NCBI GenBank assembly: GCA_964034945.1
Contig: OZ035962.1
Span: 101,529,284 to 101,593,283 of the forward strand
DNA from: Chrysopilus asiliformis
Taxonomy: Eukaryota > Arthropoda > Insecta > Diptera > Rhagionidae
DNA: 64,000 nucleotides
Direction of reading: 5' to 3'
Shown here: positions 21,506-32,037 of the stretch, one piece after another
How positions within the stretch are numbered: the first letter of the stretch is position 1
How the letters are laid out: each line of letters opens with the position of its first letter
Translations under genes and position numbers: made by a program
The notes under the pieces: model-generated
Databases searched by the model: none
What the model saw: only the letters and a program-made list of their open reading frames with translations
What the model was told of the DNA's origin: nothing

Positions 21506-23892
21506 TGGGACTGCAGCGTCAGATTTCGAGGAATGGGTCCCACATGTTTTGTTCGCGTTATGACAAATTCTAATCGCAGATTTGGAATTCGCTTAATTTT
21601 TAAGTTTGCTTATAGCCAGCTTATAAGTTAGTTTAGAAATTAGCTCGAAACTTTTCAGTCGAGCATAAAATCCTGAAACGCGTAGTTTTACGGCCAAAGA
21701 GCAAACAATTTGAATACGCTATTAATTGTGATGAAAATTAACTTTTTTGATGCTCTGAATACCGTTTTTATTATTTGACACGCGTTTCTAATCAAATTTC
21801 AAATTTAATCTCAGCATTCAAATTTAATCGAAAATTTTATTAGAAGTTACGAAATCTGGTATCATAATCCAGTGTTACCAAAAACGATTACAGTAACTTA
21901 TTTATGCACTAAGCGAAAGATAATAATATCTCAGATGATTTTCATTTTCCATTTCAAGTAATATCGAATATCTTATTCAATGAATTGGGTTTTAAGAAAA
22001 TGTATAAAGAATGCTGCCATCGCGCGTTATGACTGAAAATGTTTTTTTTACCACGACGAATCATAATCATTTCTACGATTGAGTCAATTCAGCAATTTTC
22101 GATTGTCAGGGATTTAATGAAATTACGAAATTCATAAACTTTCGCTCAATAACAATAAGAAACAGACACGAGTTACAAGAACGCGATCCGATTGCCACAT
22201 TTGTAGAAATTCATTTTCGGGAAATTCGTTATACCATGAAAATTTGTTATGCGCGCGATCACTGCGAAAACTTTTTAAATATTTTTATGTTTATGAAATG
22301 GTAAAACGGTTATGCGATTCGGTTATGCTTCCATTCGGTTGCGATTAGATCCAGTGGGCAATCTAAGAGATCGTTCTCTGGATGGCAGCGGTGTGGCGGT
22401 GGCGTGGCGGCGGCGTACATGGGCTAAAATGCGAAATGAGTATCAATTTTGCGATGCATAAATCTTATTGAAAACCTAATTCAGGTTGAATAACTGTTGC
22501 TCGTCCGTTTCAGTCACATCCGATGTGTATTAGATTTTCTAGGCTCTGTGCTGTGCTATGCTATGCGCCTACAACCACCACGTTTGAGGAGCAAAAGCAA
22601 TTCAGGTAAGCAATCGGGGCACCCATGAGACTTCTTATTATTATTACCGGTAAGAGATTTAATTTGAGAAAAACATCTGCCGTATGCGGTATTCTGATGG
22701 TACGTCGTAACTGCAAAACAAGATCTTAGATTTTTGATCACTGGACGTAGATCAATTGATCGGAGCGGGATGGAATCCGAACAAACTACTACTGACGGTG
22801 GCACACGGGATTAATGGTTAAAGTATCTTTCATTTGTATATTATCTGAATTGTACGCAGTCAGCAGGCAATCGGGAGGACTTGGATTGATCGTTTTCGCG
22901 CGTGATTCTATGCGCAGCCTCATCGAACTTTAAGATATTCCGTCCGTTCCAAACGATCGACGACGACGTCTTGACTAACTCTTTGATAGATACTTTGTAC
23001 TTGGTAAGTAGGCAAATAGTCTCGGCAGAGATGATCGTCCCCGTTCACTAGGCCAAATGTGTAGGACTACAAAATGTTGGCTGGGGAGTAGCGCGGTGAC
23101 AATACCGTCGAAACATGGATTTTTGATGTTTCGAAATGATAAAGTAGCGCATATCTAACCCGACGTTGTGTTCGTTTTGGTGCTGACGCAAGATCATGAG
23201 GATTCAACTTAAGTGAAATTGATTTATTAGCTTCTAGTTGCTATCGACGCAAGTATCTCATGTATCTGACATAGTTACCGATCCATGAGATACACCACCA
23301 CCGTCGATTGAAAGACCGACACGACCTAAAATACGTGTCTCTCCACCAACAACCACGGTCCAACTTCGATGAACAAATAAAATGATCCGTGAAATTTTTA
23401 CTTTATTCCCTATGGAAACACTTTCCGATTGCAAAAGTCTTTTGAGAATCTCTCAGGGAATTTAAGAAGAATTGAATTTTTTTCTTCGGGTAAGTATTTT
23501 TTATGATTTTCATGGTTTGTAACTGTGGTTCCTTTATAGAATTCTTAAGATGTTAAATAAAATTTAATGGGCCAAATCCCCCATATATGAAAAGCCCTTA
23601 TTTTCTGCTTCGGCTGCATCAAGCAGCATATGCTACCGACTGCAAACAAGGATATTTTTCCTGTTTTCAGATATCGATGCGGCCGTACCACATAATTTTG
23701 CACACACCAGATGGGTGAATCCTTTTGTGCTGTGTTTGACTATCAATTGAAGAGGATGGGATATGAAATTGCAAAAGGATTGAGTCGAGATTCCCAGAGT
23801 TTTCGTTGTTGCCGATACTCGGTTCTATATGAGTATGCAATTTACCAAGTTTATTATTATTGCTATTGACCCTTTTCGGAGTTAGCTCAATA
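21506..23892. other. Unassigned spacer
   Basis: About 2.4 kb without recognised elements. It has a GGC/GGT-rich patch near 22380-22420 and CGACGACGACG near 22960. Small frames (82 and 98 codons, minus strand) show no known motif. Confidence 0.4.
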
Positions 23893-23894
23893 TA

Positions 23895-24976
23895 TTGGGT
23901 TGGGGAAAAAGTATCGGGCCTTTTTTTCAGCAGATGGCTCTGATATACTAGAATTGATTGCACTTTGTCAATGCTGTACTGTTAGACAGTTGATTACATG
24001 AACTTGTACTATTGGAAAAAATCCTTTAAAATCTGTGCAGTTTATACTCAAAAAGATGATAAAGTTAATCCAAGTCAACTTTCTAACAAGTGAACTCTGG
24101 CCTGTAGCAGGCAGACGGAGTTGTCCATCCTCTCATGTTAACCAAGCAGCTCCTGACCACATAACAGTTTTAAACCATTTGAAAAGAAGTGGATACTAAA
24201 AAAAGCTAGACATTTAGGTGCCATATGAATTGACTGCAAAAAATTTGATGGATCGCGTTTCCATCTGCGATTCACTACTGAAACGCAATTAAATTGAGCC
24301 ATTTTTTAAGCTATTGGTAACAGGCGATGAAAAATGGATCGCGTATGACAACATAGTACGAAAAAGATCGTGCTCGAAGCGAGGTGCAGCTGTGCAGACA
24401 GTGTCAAAGCCGGGACTGATGCCAAGGAATAATACGCTGTGTGTCTAATGGATTTGGAAGGAAATTGTACATCATGAGGTGTTATCTGCCCATTGATTAT
24501 TTCCGCCCTCTACAGTGAAAAACTAGTGCGACTGAAGCGGGCGATTGAGGCAAAGCGGCCGGGATTGACCGTCAGAAAAGGTGTTGTGTTTCACCATGGC
24601 AACGCCAGACGGCACACTTCCATGACTGTGTTTACATTAGGACTCATTTTGAGGCGGCAATGTGACCACAGTCTTTGATGATTCGTAAAAAATTGAGAAA
24701 GCTTGGTTAGGAAGTTTTTATTGATCTACCCTATAGTCCTGATCCTATATCGCCGGACTACAATTTGTTCCGGTGTCTGCAACACCCACTTTCTGGTGCA
24801 AAGTTTACCTGAAAAGAGCCCTGTGAAAATTAAACCCCAAAAGTTCTACAGCGACGAAATAATGGTTCTACCATAAAAATGGCAGAAGATGGTCAACCAA
24901 AACAGCATATAAGTATGAAAAAAAAAGTTATTTGCACTTCGATTAAAAAAGGGCCGATATTTTTTCCCCAACCCGA
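23895..24976 (+). mobile_element. Degenerate mariner transposon
   Basis: TA (23893-23894 and 24977-24978) flanks terminal inverted repeats. The left end reads TTGGGTTGGGGAAAAAGTAT then CGGGCC. The right end, inverted, reads TCGGGTTGGGGAAAAAATAT then CGGCCC. The 1,082-bp length is somewhat short for a mariner (about 1.3 kb) and a decayed transposase lies between the ends. TA duplication, these ends and the DD34D-type protein define the family. The residue pattern points to the mellifera/cecropia side of mariner, which is inference from memory of the family. Confidence 0.93.
24050..24960 (+). pseudogene. Mariner transposase pseudogene
   Basis: One frame (about 24215-24500) reads LTAKNLMDRVSICDSLLKRN, a TAA stop, then VTGDEKWIAYDNIVRKRS and SKRGAAVQTVSKPGL. 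Two more stops follow, and the reading resumes with RLKRAIEAKRPGLTVRKGVV. This is the DDE domain: the first catalytic Asp (codon 24326-24328) is kept. The second is lost, since the usual QDN.RPH motif reads HHGNARRH with Gly at 24598-24600. The third is present in YSPDPISPDYNLF (Asp codon 24756-24758). About 50 extra bases near 24623-24670 separate HTS from LMIRKKLRKLG and break the frame. The N-terminal helix-turn-helix part is barely recognisable. The copy cannot encode an active enzyme. Confidence 0.92.
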
Positions 24977-24978
24977 TA

Positions 24979-25636
24979 TTATGTATGACTGTTTACAATG
25001 AACGAAGCGGATTTTCCGCCATTCAGTTTCCTAGATTCTATTCTTTTCACATATACTCATTGAGTGTATATTTTCTACTCAGTGAATAATACTTGGATGC
25101 ACTTCGGAACGTTCGGAATCAAAGTTTTAAGAGCCAATTGGTGTGCACTTGAACGATAGGAGTGTTTCCTTTATCCGATTTTCTATTAAACGTCAATAAC
25201 AAGTCTCGAGAGGAATGTTTTCAAAAGTTATTCAGTTTGAAATATGACGGTTTGTTTAATCACAGATTATCACAATCGCTACTTGAGATGGAAAATTCAA
25301 TTATTATTGCGCTATTTGGGTCATTAAATGTTTTTCTTTTTGCATCAAAACTTTATTAGAAACCTTTTAGAAATAGCAGCGATTTTTTTGTTTCCTGCAT
25401 TGCAATAAGAAAATAAGTTTCTTTGTTAACAGAACTTTTTTTCGGAAATTTGTTTTGGGTTTTTTCAGAAAATTTATGTTCGTTGCCAAAACCAACTTTT
25501 TTTTGGTGGCGGCATGTCTAATTGCCAAAACTAGATCGAGAATCGTAGAAGAGGGTTTAAATTAGAGAAAGGTTTAGTTTTCGTGAACTACACGTTTGAT
25601 TGGGAAAACTAGGATAAAACGGTAACCCTACAAGGT
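24979..25636. other. Unassigned spacer
   Basis: AT-rich, with one 65-codon frame (25162-25359) that is not recognisable. No element ends. Confidence 0.4.
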
Positions 25637-25975
25637 AACCATACAAAATTTCAAATCTCTAGCTCAATCCTTTCGAAAGTTATGGTGTTCACGGACAGAC
25701 AGATGGACAGACAGATGGACAGACAGACAGACGGACAGATAGACGAAAAGATAGACGAAAAGACAGACGGACAGACAGACGGATAGGCAGACGGACAGAC
25801 AGACAGACGGACGGACGGACAGACGGACGGACAGACGGACAGACATGCGGAAATCAAAATCTTTTGTCATTCCAAACAACCTGTTGTAGTTCATTTTTGT
25901 GTCCGTCGATTGGTTCGATGCGTTACTAAATCTAATATACTCCTAGATGATATATTATATAGAGTATAACAATCC
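25637..25975 (-). mobile_element. Family A repeat, copy A4 (5' half only)
   Basis: Reading on the minus strand from 25975: TATACTCTATATAATATATC, GGAGTATATTAGATTTAGTA, ACACAAAAATGAACTACAAC and AAGATTTTGATTTCCGCATG, then a GTCY array (25845 to 25692). It ends with AACTTTCGAAAGGATTGAGC and TAGAGATTTGAAATTTTGTA and stops near 25637. It preserves the best 5' end of the family. Confidence 0.8.
25692..25845 (-). repeat. (GTCY)n array in A4
   Basis: On the plus strand GACA/GACG tetramers with two GAAAAGATAGAC interruptions around 25740-25765. Confidence 0.95.
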
Positions 25976-26138
25976 TATAGGTCGAGCAATTCAAATAGAG
26001 AGAAATTTCGCCTAAAACAGCAACTGTGGACGGTCTCTTACACAGTATCATGAGATTGCCTTTATTTTTTTCAATTTTTGCAATTTTAGTTTCTGTGATC
26101 AAAATGGGCGAGATTTATTATTACTGTGGGCCCGATTC

Positions 26139-26216
26139 CAGCGTAGTCCACGTGGCAAAGTACTTGGCCCGTATTCTGGAGGTAGGTGATTCAATTCCCG
26201 GCTGTCGCACACTGTG
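26139..26216 (+). repeat. Possible tRNA-like (SINE head) segment
   Basis: GTAGTCCACGTGGCAAAG resembles an RNA polymerase III A box, and 33 bp further on GGTGATTCAATTCCC resembles a B box (GGTTCRANTCC). The spacing is about right for a tRNA-derived promoter. I could not fold a good acceptor stem and the B box departs from consensus, so a functional tRNA is unlikely; a decayed SINE head is the alternative. Confidence 0.3.
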
Positions 26217-26234
26217 ATTCAAGCCCACTCAACT

Positions 26235-26385
26235 TGCTTTACGAAATGAGTAGTGATAGTTACCGCTTGGTGTTAACAACATCATCGGTCTATATTGCTA
26301 TTACGGCCTCTGCTGTTGATGGGTTGCAACGTAAAAACCTTACAAATGTTGAAATTCATCCATGGTTTCCAGCCCACTTAAGAAT
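26235..26385 (+). repeat. Dispersed repeat shared with 54745-54855
   Basis: GTGATAGTTACCGCTTGGTG, CATCATCGGTCTATATTGCT, GATGGGTTGCAACGTAAAAA and CCTTACAAATGTTG recur in reverse complement at 54745-54855 with moderate divergence. It lies directly after the tRNA-like segment here, but the second copy lacks that segment. Class unknown. Confidence 0.75.
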
Positions 26386-26499
26386 ATAGGTGCGAAGCAG
26401 GGAAGAAAATAGTTATGAAACCTCAATTGAGGAGGCCCAGGCTCTTCGAGAGCTGTTGCGCCCGATTTGTAGTCAATCACAAAGCCCGACATAAATTAA

Positions 26500-26778
26500 C
26501 CCTTTAACTGTCCTGTGCATCACATATGATACACAGAGTGTTAAACTGATACGCTTGTGCATCATATGTGATGCACAGCTGCGTATAAAGTTTAAATATT
26601 AGCCCGTGTATCACATGTGATTCATGAAATTTATAACTGTTTTCTTATTAAAACTAAATAAAAATTTTCCAAAAATAAATTTAGTAACTACTACAACCGA
26701 AAAAATAGAGGATCAATCACATTTTTACTTCGAACGTACCGTGTATCAAAAAATATTAGTACGGGGACAGTCAAAGGG
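26500..26778. mobile_element. piggyBac-like MITE with repeated internal palindromes
   Basis: TTAA (26496-26499 and 26779-26782) flanks ends CCCTTTAACTGTCC and, inverted, CCCTTTGACTGTCC. Inside are three diverged palindromic words: GTGCATCACATATGATACAC (26515-26534), TGTGCATCA-TATG-TGATGCACA (26557-26578) and GTGTATCACATGTGATTCAT (about 26606-26626). A half copy GTGTATCAAAAAATA lies near the right end. No open frame. The end sequence is related to, but distinct from, the 7044 MITE. Confidence 0.87.
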
Positions 26779-26782
26779 TTAA

Positions 26783-27828
26783 TGCTTTATTAAAAGTTAA
26801 TCCTAATTTAATAATTTTCTACTAGAATACGTTTTTTTTTCAAAAGAAAAATTTCAATTGATTTTTGTTAACTCGTATGCAAAAACGTTTTACAAAGTTA
26901 TTACACCTGTAATTGTTTTGTCCTTTGTTTTTTTTATTTAATTTATTATTTATTTTTGAGCTAATTTTTAATAAATGTCGTTGATTAATATTTTCCTTTT
27001 TACGAGTGCGTAACAAAATAAAAAAAATCAAAATGGCTTCTAGTACGGTTCTTGTTTTTAAAAAAAAACATAAATAATTATCCGCTATGTTTTCATGTCG
27101 AATAAACACAAATGGTTTCTATTTTCTACACTCTTTCCTGACGAATTCAATTTTATGCCATATTATGATTTAAATTAATTTCGGCTGGTTAAAATGATAT
27201 TTTAACGGGGTTGTAAGACTTCAAATACCGCTCACAGATGAACATTTAGATACCAACATATATGAAAATGGGTAAATTAATGGGCCGATTCGGTGTTTAG
27301 TTTTTATTAAATGAAAATTAAATGAATTGTTGCATAATAAATCCCATTAATTTCACATTCCAGTGATCATAGTATCCACAAAGAGTGAAACCGTGTACTA
27401 CCACCGACTAAATCCACAAAACTATACCTACCTATAAAAAAAAATTCTATGCTGCGGCTTTTCCGCTCTCTTGTTTCATGTTTGAAAATTCGAATATATG
27501 CAGATTCATTTGAATCATATAATGTGGATAGGGATATAATGGAAGACACGGGAATACTCAATTCTCTGGACAGAAAGTATTTAATCAAAAACTGTGTAGT
27601 ATTAAGCTTATACTTGATTAATATTAATTATCAGCGGCTGCATTTTCCGAGTTTCATTAATTGAGCCGTTAAAAATAGACGACTGTCGGGGGAAAAGTAT
27701 AACTTTATTCAATATGAAATTTTGTATAGATGTCGTTTAGGTGAAATTCGGTTTTCAGTTTTTCCATTTGTAAAATTTTGGTTCATTTACAAATCTTTAA
27801 AAAAAATTGAATTCGTAGCGAGTGAAAC
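26783..27828. other. Unassigned AT-rich spacer
   Basis: Overlapping sense and antisense frames of 71-89 codons, all AT-biased low-complexity. No element ends recognised. Confidence 0.4.
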
Positions 27829-28120
27829 CTTTTTAAAACCTGTTATTTAGTTTGCTTTTTTGTTTGTTTGCCTGTTTGTTTGTCTGTTTGTTTGTCTGTT
27901 TGTCTGTTTGTTTGTCTGTTTGTTTGTCTGTTTGTTTGTCTGTTTGTTTGTCTGTTTGTTTGTTTGTCTGTTTGTCTGTCTGTCTGCTTGTTTATTGATC
28001 CGTTTTTGTTTTTTTGTCAGGGTTATATCTTGTAATCTAATTTTCACCCACTTTCACTCATCCGACTGACTTTAGATTCTGCAAACACACGTAATTTCGA
28101 TGACAATGTAATATGTGTGT
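27829..28120 (+). mobile_element. Family D repeat, copy D4 (head only)
   Basis: CCTTTTTAAAACCTGTTATT and TAGTTTGCTTTTTTG precede a GTTT/GTCT array. Then come TTTGTCAGGGTTATATCTTG, TAATCTAATTTTCACCCAC and CGACTGACTTTAGATTCTGC. This matches the first 250 bp of D1 and D5; the minisatellite body and palindrome are missing. Confidence 0.75.
27859..27990 (+). repeat. (GTTT/GTCT)n array in D4
   Basis: Mostly TTTG and TCTG tetramers, where other D copies have GTCT/GTCC. It looks like a C-to-T-shifted version of the GTCY array. Confidence 0.95.
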
Positions 28121-29939
28121 ATGTCATTTACTCCTTCTCTCGGCTGTTAATCTCCCCCCCCCCCCTCTCTTGCTATATCCTGAACCCTTGGAGCAGTTTT
28201 GACCCGGTCTATTCCATTGTGTAAATTGTTTGCAAGGAAAGTTTCGCCCACTAAAATCTACTCCTCAGTCTCTCTTGAGTTTAATAAAAACTTTTAATGA
28301 AAAAAAATCGATTTTTATTGCGAGAAATTGCGATTAGGGTTGCTTTTCATCTCCAGCTCTGAAATAGAAACCGACTGTAGTGATTTTTGATGACATCGCG
28401 GCACGTAGTCGGGCCTATGTTGGCTACTACTTCATATTATTTTATTTAACTCAGTAATTGATATTCAATGTTTATTCTTTTTATCATATCTTGGGTTAAA
28501 TTCTAATTTTAAAAATAAATTAAGAATTCATGCAATTTATTATACTTTAGTACACAGTAAAAAGTTTTTTTCCGTGGAATTTTTGAATTAGAAGTTAACG
28601 TCGTCCTTTCTTTCTCTGTCGTTTTGGTTGCTAATTACATTGATAAGGTGACACATTTGACAGGGAGATTTATAGCATTTTGTAAAACGAGCATGCATAC
28701 ATCAATTAAACACTCTGTCACCTTTCGAATCTCGTCGATTACCTAAATGTATATCAACGTATTTAGGGTGGTAACCAATAAGACATTTTCCCCGTTGTAG
28801 GTGATCAGAAACCGTTAAACAGTTTTCACAGTCAGCGGTCCAATCTAATAATTTGAATCTGATACGACATCTTTGAGCATAAAATGAACAGCATAAGAAA
28901 CATGGAAGGCATTAAAGGGAATTGATATCTCCCAAGGAAACTTCTTCGACTCGTAGTAGATATTCGACGGGTACAAAACTTATGCAAATGTTGAATGGTA
29001 GCTCCTGCTGCTGCTTCTGTTTTGGTTGGATTACAACAGCATTGCATTGTCACCGCGATAATAGGTGCAAGTACACGTGTTGACATTCTTGATTAAAATA
29101 CGATGGTATTTATTTAAATAAATTGTTCGCTCTATTTGGCACTGCAAAGCGTACCGAAAGCGAGAAGATAAATAGATACCACGAACGGAACGACAGCCAG
29201 CAACCAAAGGTAAAATTGCAATAAGAAACGACAGCCCCGATGGGGTCCCAATAGTAGCAGCAGCAGCAGCAGCCGCGGCACGGTGTTAATCTGGCGCTCT
29301 CTAAGACATTGTCTTCAAATTATCCACCCCTCTGTGTGCCAATTCTTGCCAATCTTATTATTTGCCTTGTAAAGGCAGACTTGATGTTGATGGCAAAACT
29401 TCTAAAGTTGCCCTTTCTGCCCATTTAGAGCATCTTTGGTAAATAGTCGGGTTCCACACCAATCTGACGTTGAGTGACTTTAGCAGATACAGATTCAGAT
29501 TCAGACAACCAAGGGTTTTTGTATCTTTTCCGTGTTGAAATCTTATGGACGTCTCGTTTCGGGATATTAGAATCTAAAGATTTCCATGCAGTTAGTTGCA
29601 CTCTCATCACACGATGTGCCAATGTCGATGCTAATGTTGCTTATTGCCCCTTTTTTTATTGGTTTTGTATAAATTGGCCGCTTGATTTCCTTGTTCAAAT
29701 ACCCCAGAATTTATTTCCGATCACATTTTCGTGATTTCTTTCGCTTCAAGAAACGGCGCGGCGATGCTAAAATGTATGTTTGACTTCTATCGCCATTAGT
29801 TATTTGCTGTCGAAGAAAACAGTTTTTGGTAGTGTCTTATCGTGATTTTATATGAAAGTAGGGTTTTCGTACCGGTAGTTGGCCACCGATAAACAATCAT
29901 ATTGCGTTATAGGCTAAAAATTTCAACCAAGATTACGGC
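28121..29939. other. Unassigned spacer with a (CAG)n tract
   Basis: Contains a C11 run (about 28156-28166) and a short AGC/CAG tract (about 29254-29273). Frames of 60-86 codons are unrecognised. Confidence 0.4.
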
Positions 29940-29995
29940 TTTTTTTTCTAGTCTCAGCCAGAGCTTAGGGGAAAACCATTTAACGCCGAAGCACA
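29940..29995 (-). mobile_element. Non-LTR retrotransposon 3' tail
   Basis: On the minus strand: ATCCTGAGTTGTGCTTCGGC, GTTAAATGG, AGCTCTGGCTGAGACTAG and then A8. The same words occur in plus orientation at 53888-53945 and 54415-54475, where one copy is preceded by a reverse-transcriptase C-terminus. The 5' part is missing, as is usual for target-primed insertions. Confidence 0.7.
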
Positions 29996-30873
29996 ACTCA
30001 GGATATAAAATAAAATAGTAATAAAAATATCAGTTGTGATCAACACAAAAATTTCCTCTTAAATGTTTAGTTTCGGAAAAAAAATACGTAAAAAAATATT
30101 TTTTCAAATATCTTCAGAATCGTTAAAAATACGTAAAATCCGTTAAAGGAGAAAATGGAGGAAATTTCATTTCCTTTGAATTTGGTCATGTGCATTTTTT
30201 CATAATAGCGCATAGTTTTCGAACAATTTTCAAAAAACCGAGAAATTTTCAAAAAAAAAACTTTTTTTTAATATTTTGAGAACCGTTAGAGGTACGAAAA
30301 ACCGTTAAAGCAGAAAATGTAGAAAATTTGATATACTTTAAATTTTGTTATATTCATTTTTCCTGAAAACGCATAGGTGTCGAAAAAAACGGCATTTTAT
30401 CAAAAAAATTGCATGGGAGGTACCCATTATAAGTACCGTTACTTTTCCAAAAGTTGATAGAAAACTACGTTTTTCTGTCTTTGAGAAAAAAAGGTGATAG
30501 AAAACTAAAAGGCAGATAACAAATTTCTGTTCAGTATGAAATCCGTTTAAAAGACCCCGAGAGCACCTTGAGCTGGCGACTTGAAAAGTTATTTTCTATC
30601 AACTTTTGCAAAAGTAACGGTAGCTATAACGGGTATCTCCAAAACAATTTTTTTTTGCAAAAATACCTTTTTTAAAAAAAAACCTTCGAAATCTGTGCGC
30701 TTTTTAAAAGCTTTTATTTAGCTCGCTATCTTGTCTGTTTGTTTGTCTGTTTGTCTGTCAGATCAAATCTTGCAACCCAATTTTGACCCACTTCCACTTG
30801 TCCGATTGACTTGAAATTTTGCACACTTATATAAGTCCGATGACAATACAATATTTTCACTACTTCGTCTTTA

Positions 30874-31725
30874 TAAGGATAACGGAAGGTCCTGTAAGGA
30901 TAACGTGATTATCCTTTTCTCCAAATTTTCCGGAAAAAAATCTATCCTGGGGGTTTTTGGGGTCGCTGAATCCGAATCTGTCATTAAAAAGTCAGTAAGG
31001 ATAACGGAAGGTCCTGTAAGGATAACGTGATTATCCTTTTCTCCAAATTTTCCGGAAAAAAATCTATCCTGGGGGTTTTTGGAGTCGCTGAATCCGAATC
31101 TGTCATTAAAAAGTCTGTAAGGATAACGGAAGGTCCTGTAAGGATAACGTGATTATCCTTTTCTCCAAATTTTCCGAAAAAAAATCTATTCTGGGGGTTT
31201 TTGGGGTCGCTGAATCCGAATCTGTCATTAAAAAGTCTGTAAGGATAACGGAAGGTCCTGTAAGGATAACGTGATTATCCTTTTCTCCAAATTTTCCGGA
31301 AAAAAATCTATTCTGGGGTTTTTGGGGTCGCTGAATCCGAATCTGTCATCAAAAAGTCTGTAAGGATAACGGAAGGTCCTGTAAGGATAACGTGATTATC
31401 CTTTTCTCCAAATTTTCCGGAAAAAACTCTATCCTGGGGGTTTTTGGGGTCGCTGAATCCGAATCTGTCATTAAAAAGTCTGTAAGGATAACGGAAGGTC
31501 CTGTAAGGATAACGTGATTATCCTTTTCTCCAAATTTTCCGGAAAAAAATCTATTCTGGGGTTTTTGGGGTCGCTGAATCCGAATGTCATTAAAAAGTCT
31601 GTAAGGATAACGGAATGTCCTGTAAGGATAACGTGATTATCCTTTTTCTCAATTGTTCCGGGAAAAAATATATTCTGCGGGTTTTGGGGTTCGCTGAATA
31701 CGATTCTCAAGTTAAAAAGCCTGTA
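30874..31725 (+). repeat. 122-bp minisatellite, about seven units
   Basis: Units start TAAGGATAACGGAAGGTCCT at 30874, 30996, 31118, 31240, 31361, 31483 and 31602 (period 122, with one 121 and one 119). Each unit contains GTAAGGATAAC twice, an 8-bp hairpin AAGGATAA-CGTGA-TTATCCTT, TTTTCCGGAAAAAAATCTAT and GGGGTCGCTGAATCCGAATC. The first six units are nearly identical; the last is diverged and incomplete. Confidence 0.95.
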
Positions 31726-31783
31726 AGGACATCTCAAATGTAAAACTATATATTCGAAGACTAAAAAGAACAAAATAAAAAAA

Positions 31784-32037
31784 AATAAAAAAAAATTTTT
31801 AAAAAAAGCTTTTATTAAAAAAAATGCACTAAAAAGAAAAAAATAATTTTCTGGACGCTGTGTATCACAAATATAAAAGCTTTTAAAAAGCGAGATAAAG
31901 CATAAAACAATAAAATAAACATTTATCTCGCTTTTTAAAAGCTTTTATATTTGTGATACACAGCGTCCAGAAAATTATTTTTTTCTTTTTAGTGCATTTT
32001 TTTTAATAAAAGCTTTTTTTAAAAATTTTTTTTTATT
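31784..32037. repeat. Perfect 116-bp-arm palindrome
   Basis: Left arm 31784-31899 and right arm 31922-32037, with a 22-bp A/T spacer. Checking the arms base by base I find no mismatch or gap, including the A9/T9 runs at the ends. It includes AAAAGCTTTTA (itself palindromic), TGTATCACAA, CTGGACGCTG and AAATGCACTAAAAAG. Homologous palindromes in D1 and D2 are visibly eroded. Confidence 0.93.

Larger units (their letters stand above)
30697..32037 (+). mobile_element. Family D repeat, copy D5 (most complete)
   Basis: Starts GCGCTTTTTAAAAGCTTTTA at 30698, then TTTAGCTCGC and GTCTGTTTGTCTGTTTGTCT. Next come CAAATCTTGCAACCCAATTT and GATTGACTTGAAATTTTGCA, a seven-unit 122-bp array, and a terminal palindrome with 116-bp arms. 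The 5' terminal word CGCTTTTTAAAAGCTTTTAT recurs inside the palindrome arms (left arm inverted, right arm direct at about 31929-31948), which ties the two ends together. No protein is encoded. Confidence 0.85.

Noticed and set aside
23667..23963. 98-codon minus-strand frame overlapping the left end of the mariner
   Set aside because: It spans the transposon boundary and host flank, so it cannot be an ancestral gene of either, and has no motif.
30874..31725. CRISPR-like regular array
   Set aside because: The repeats are contiguous 122-bp units with no unique spacers, inside a eukaryotic transposon-like repeat; it is a minisatellite.
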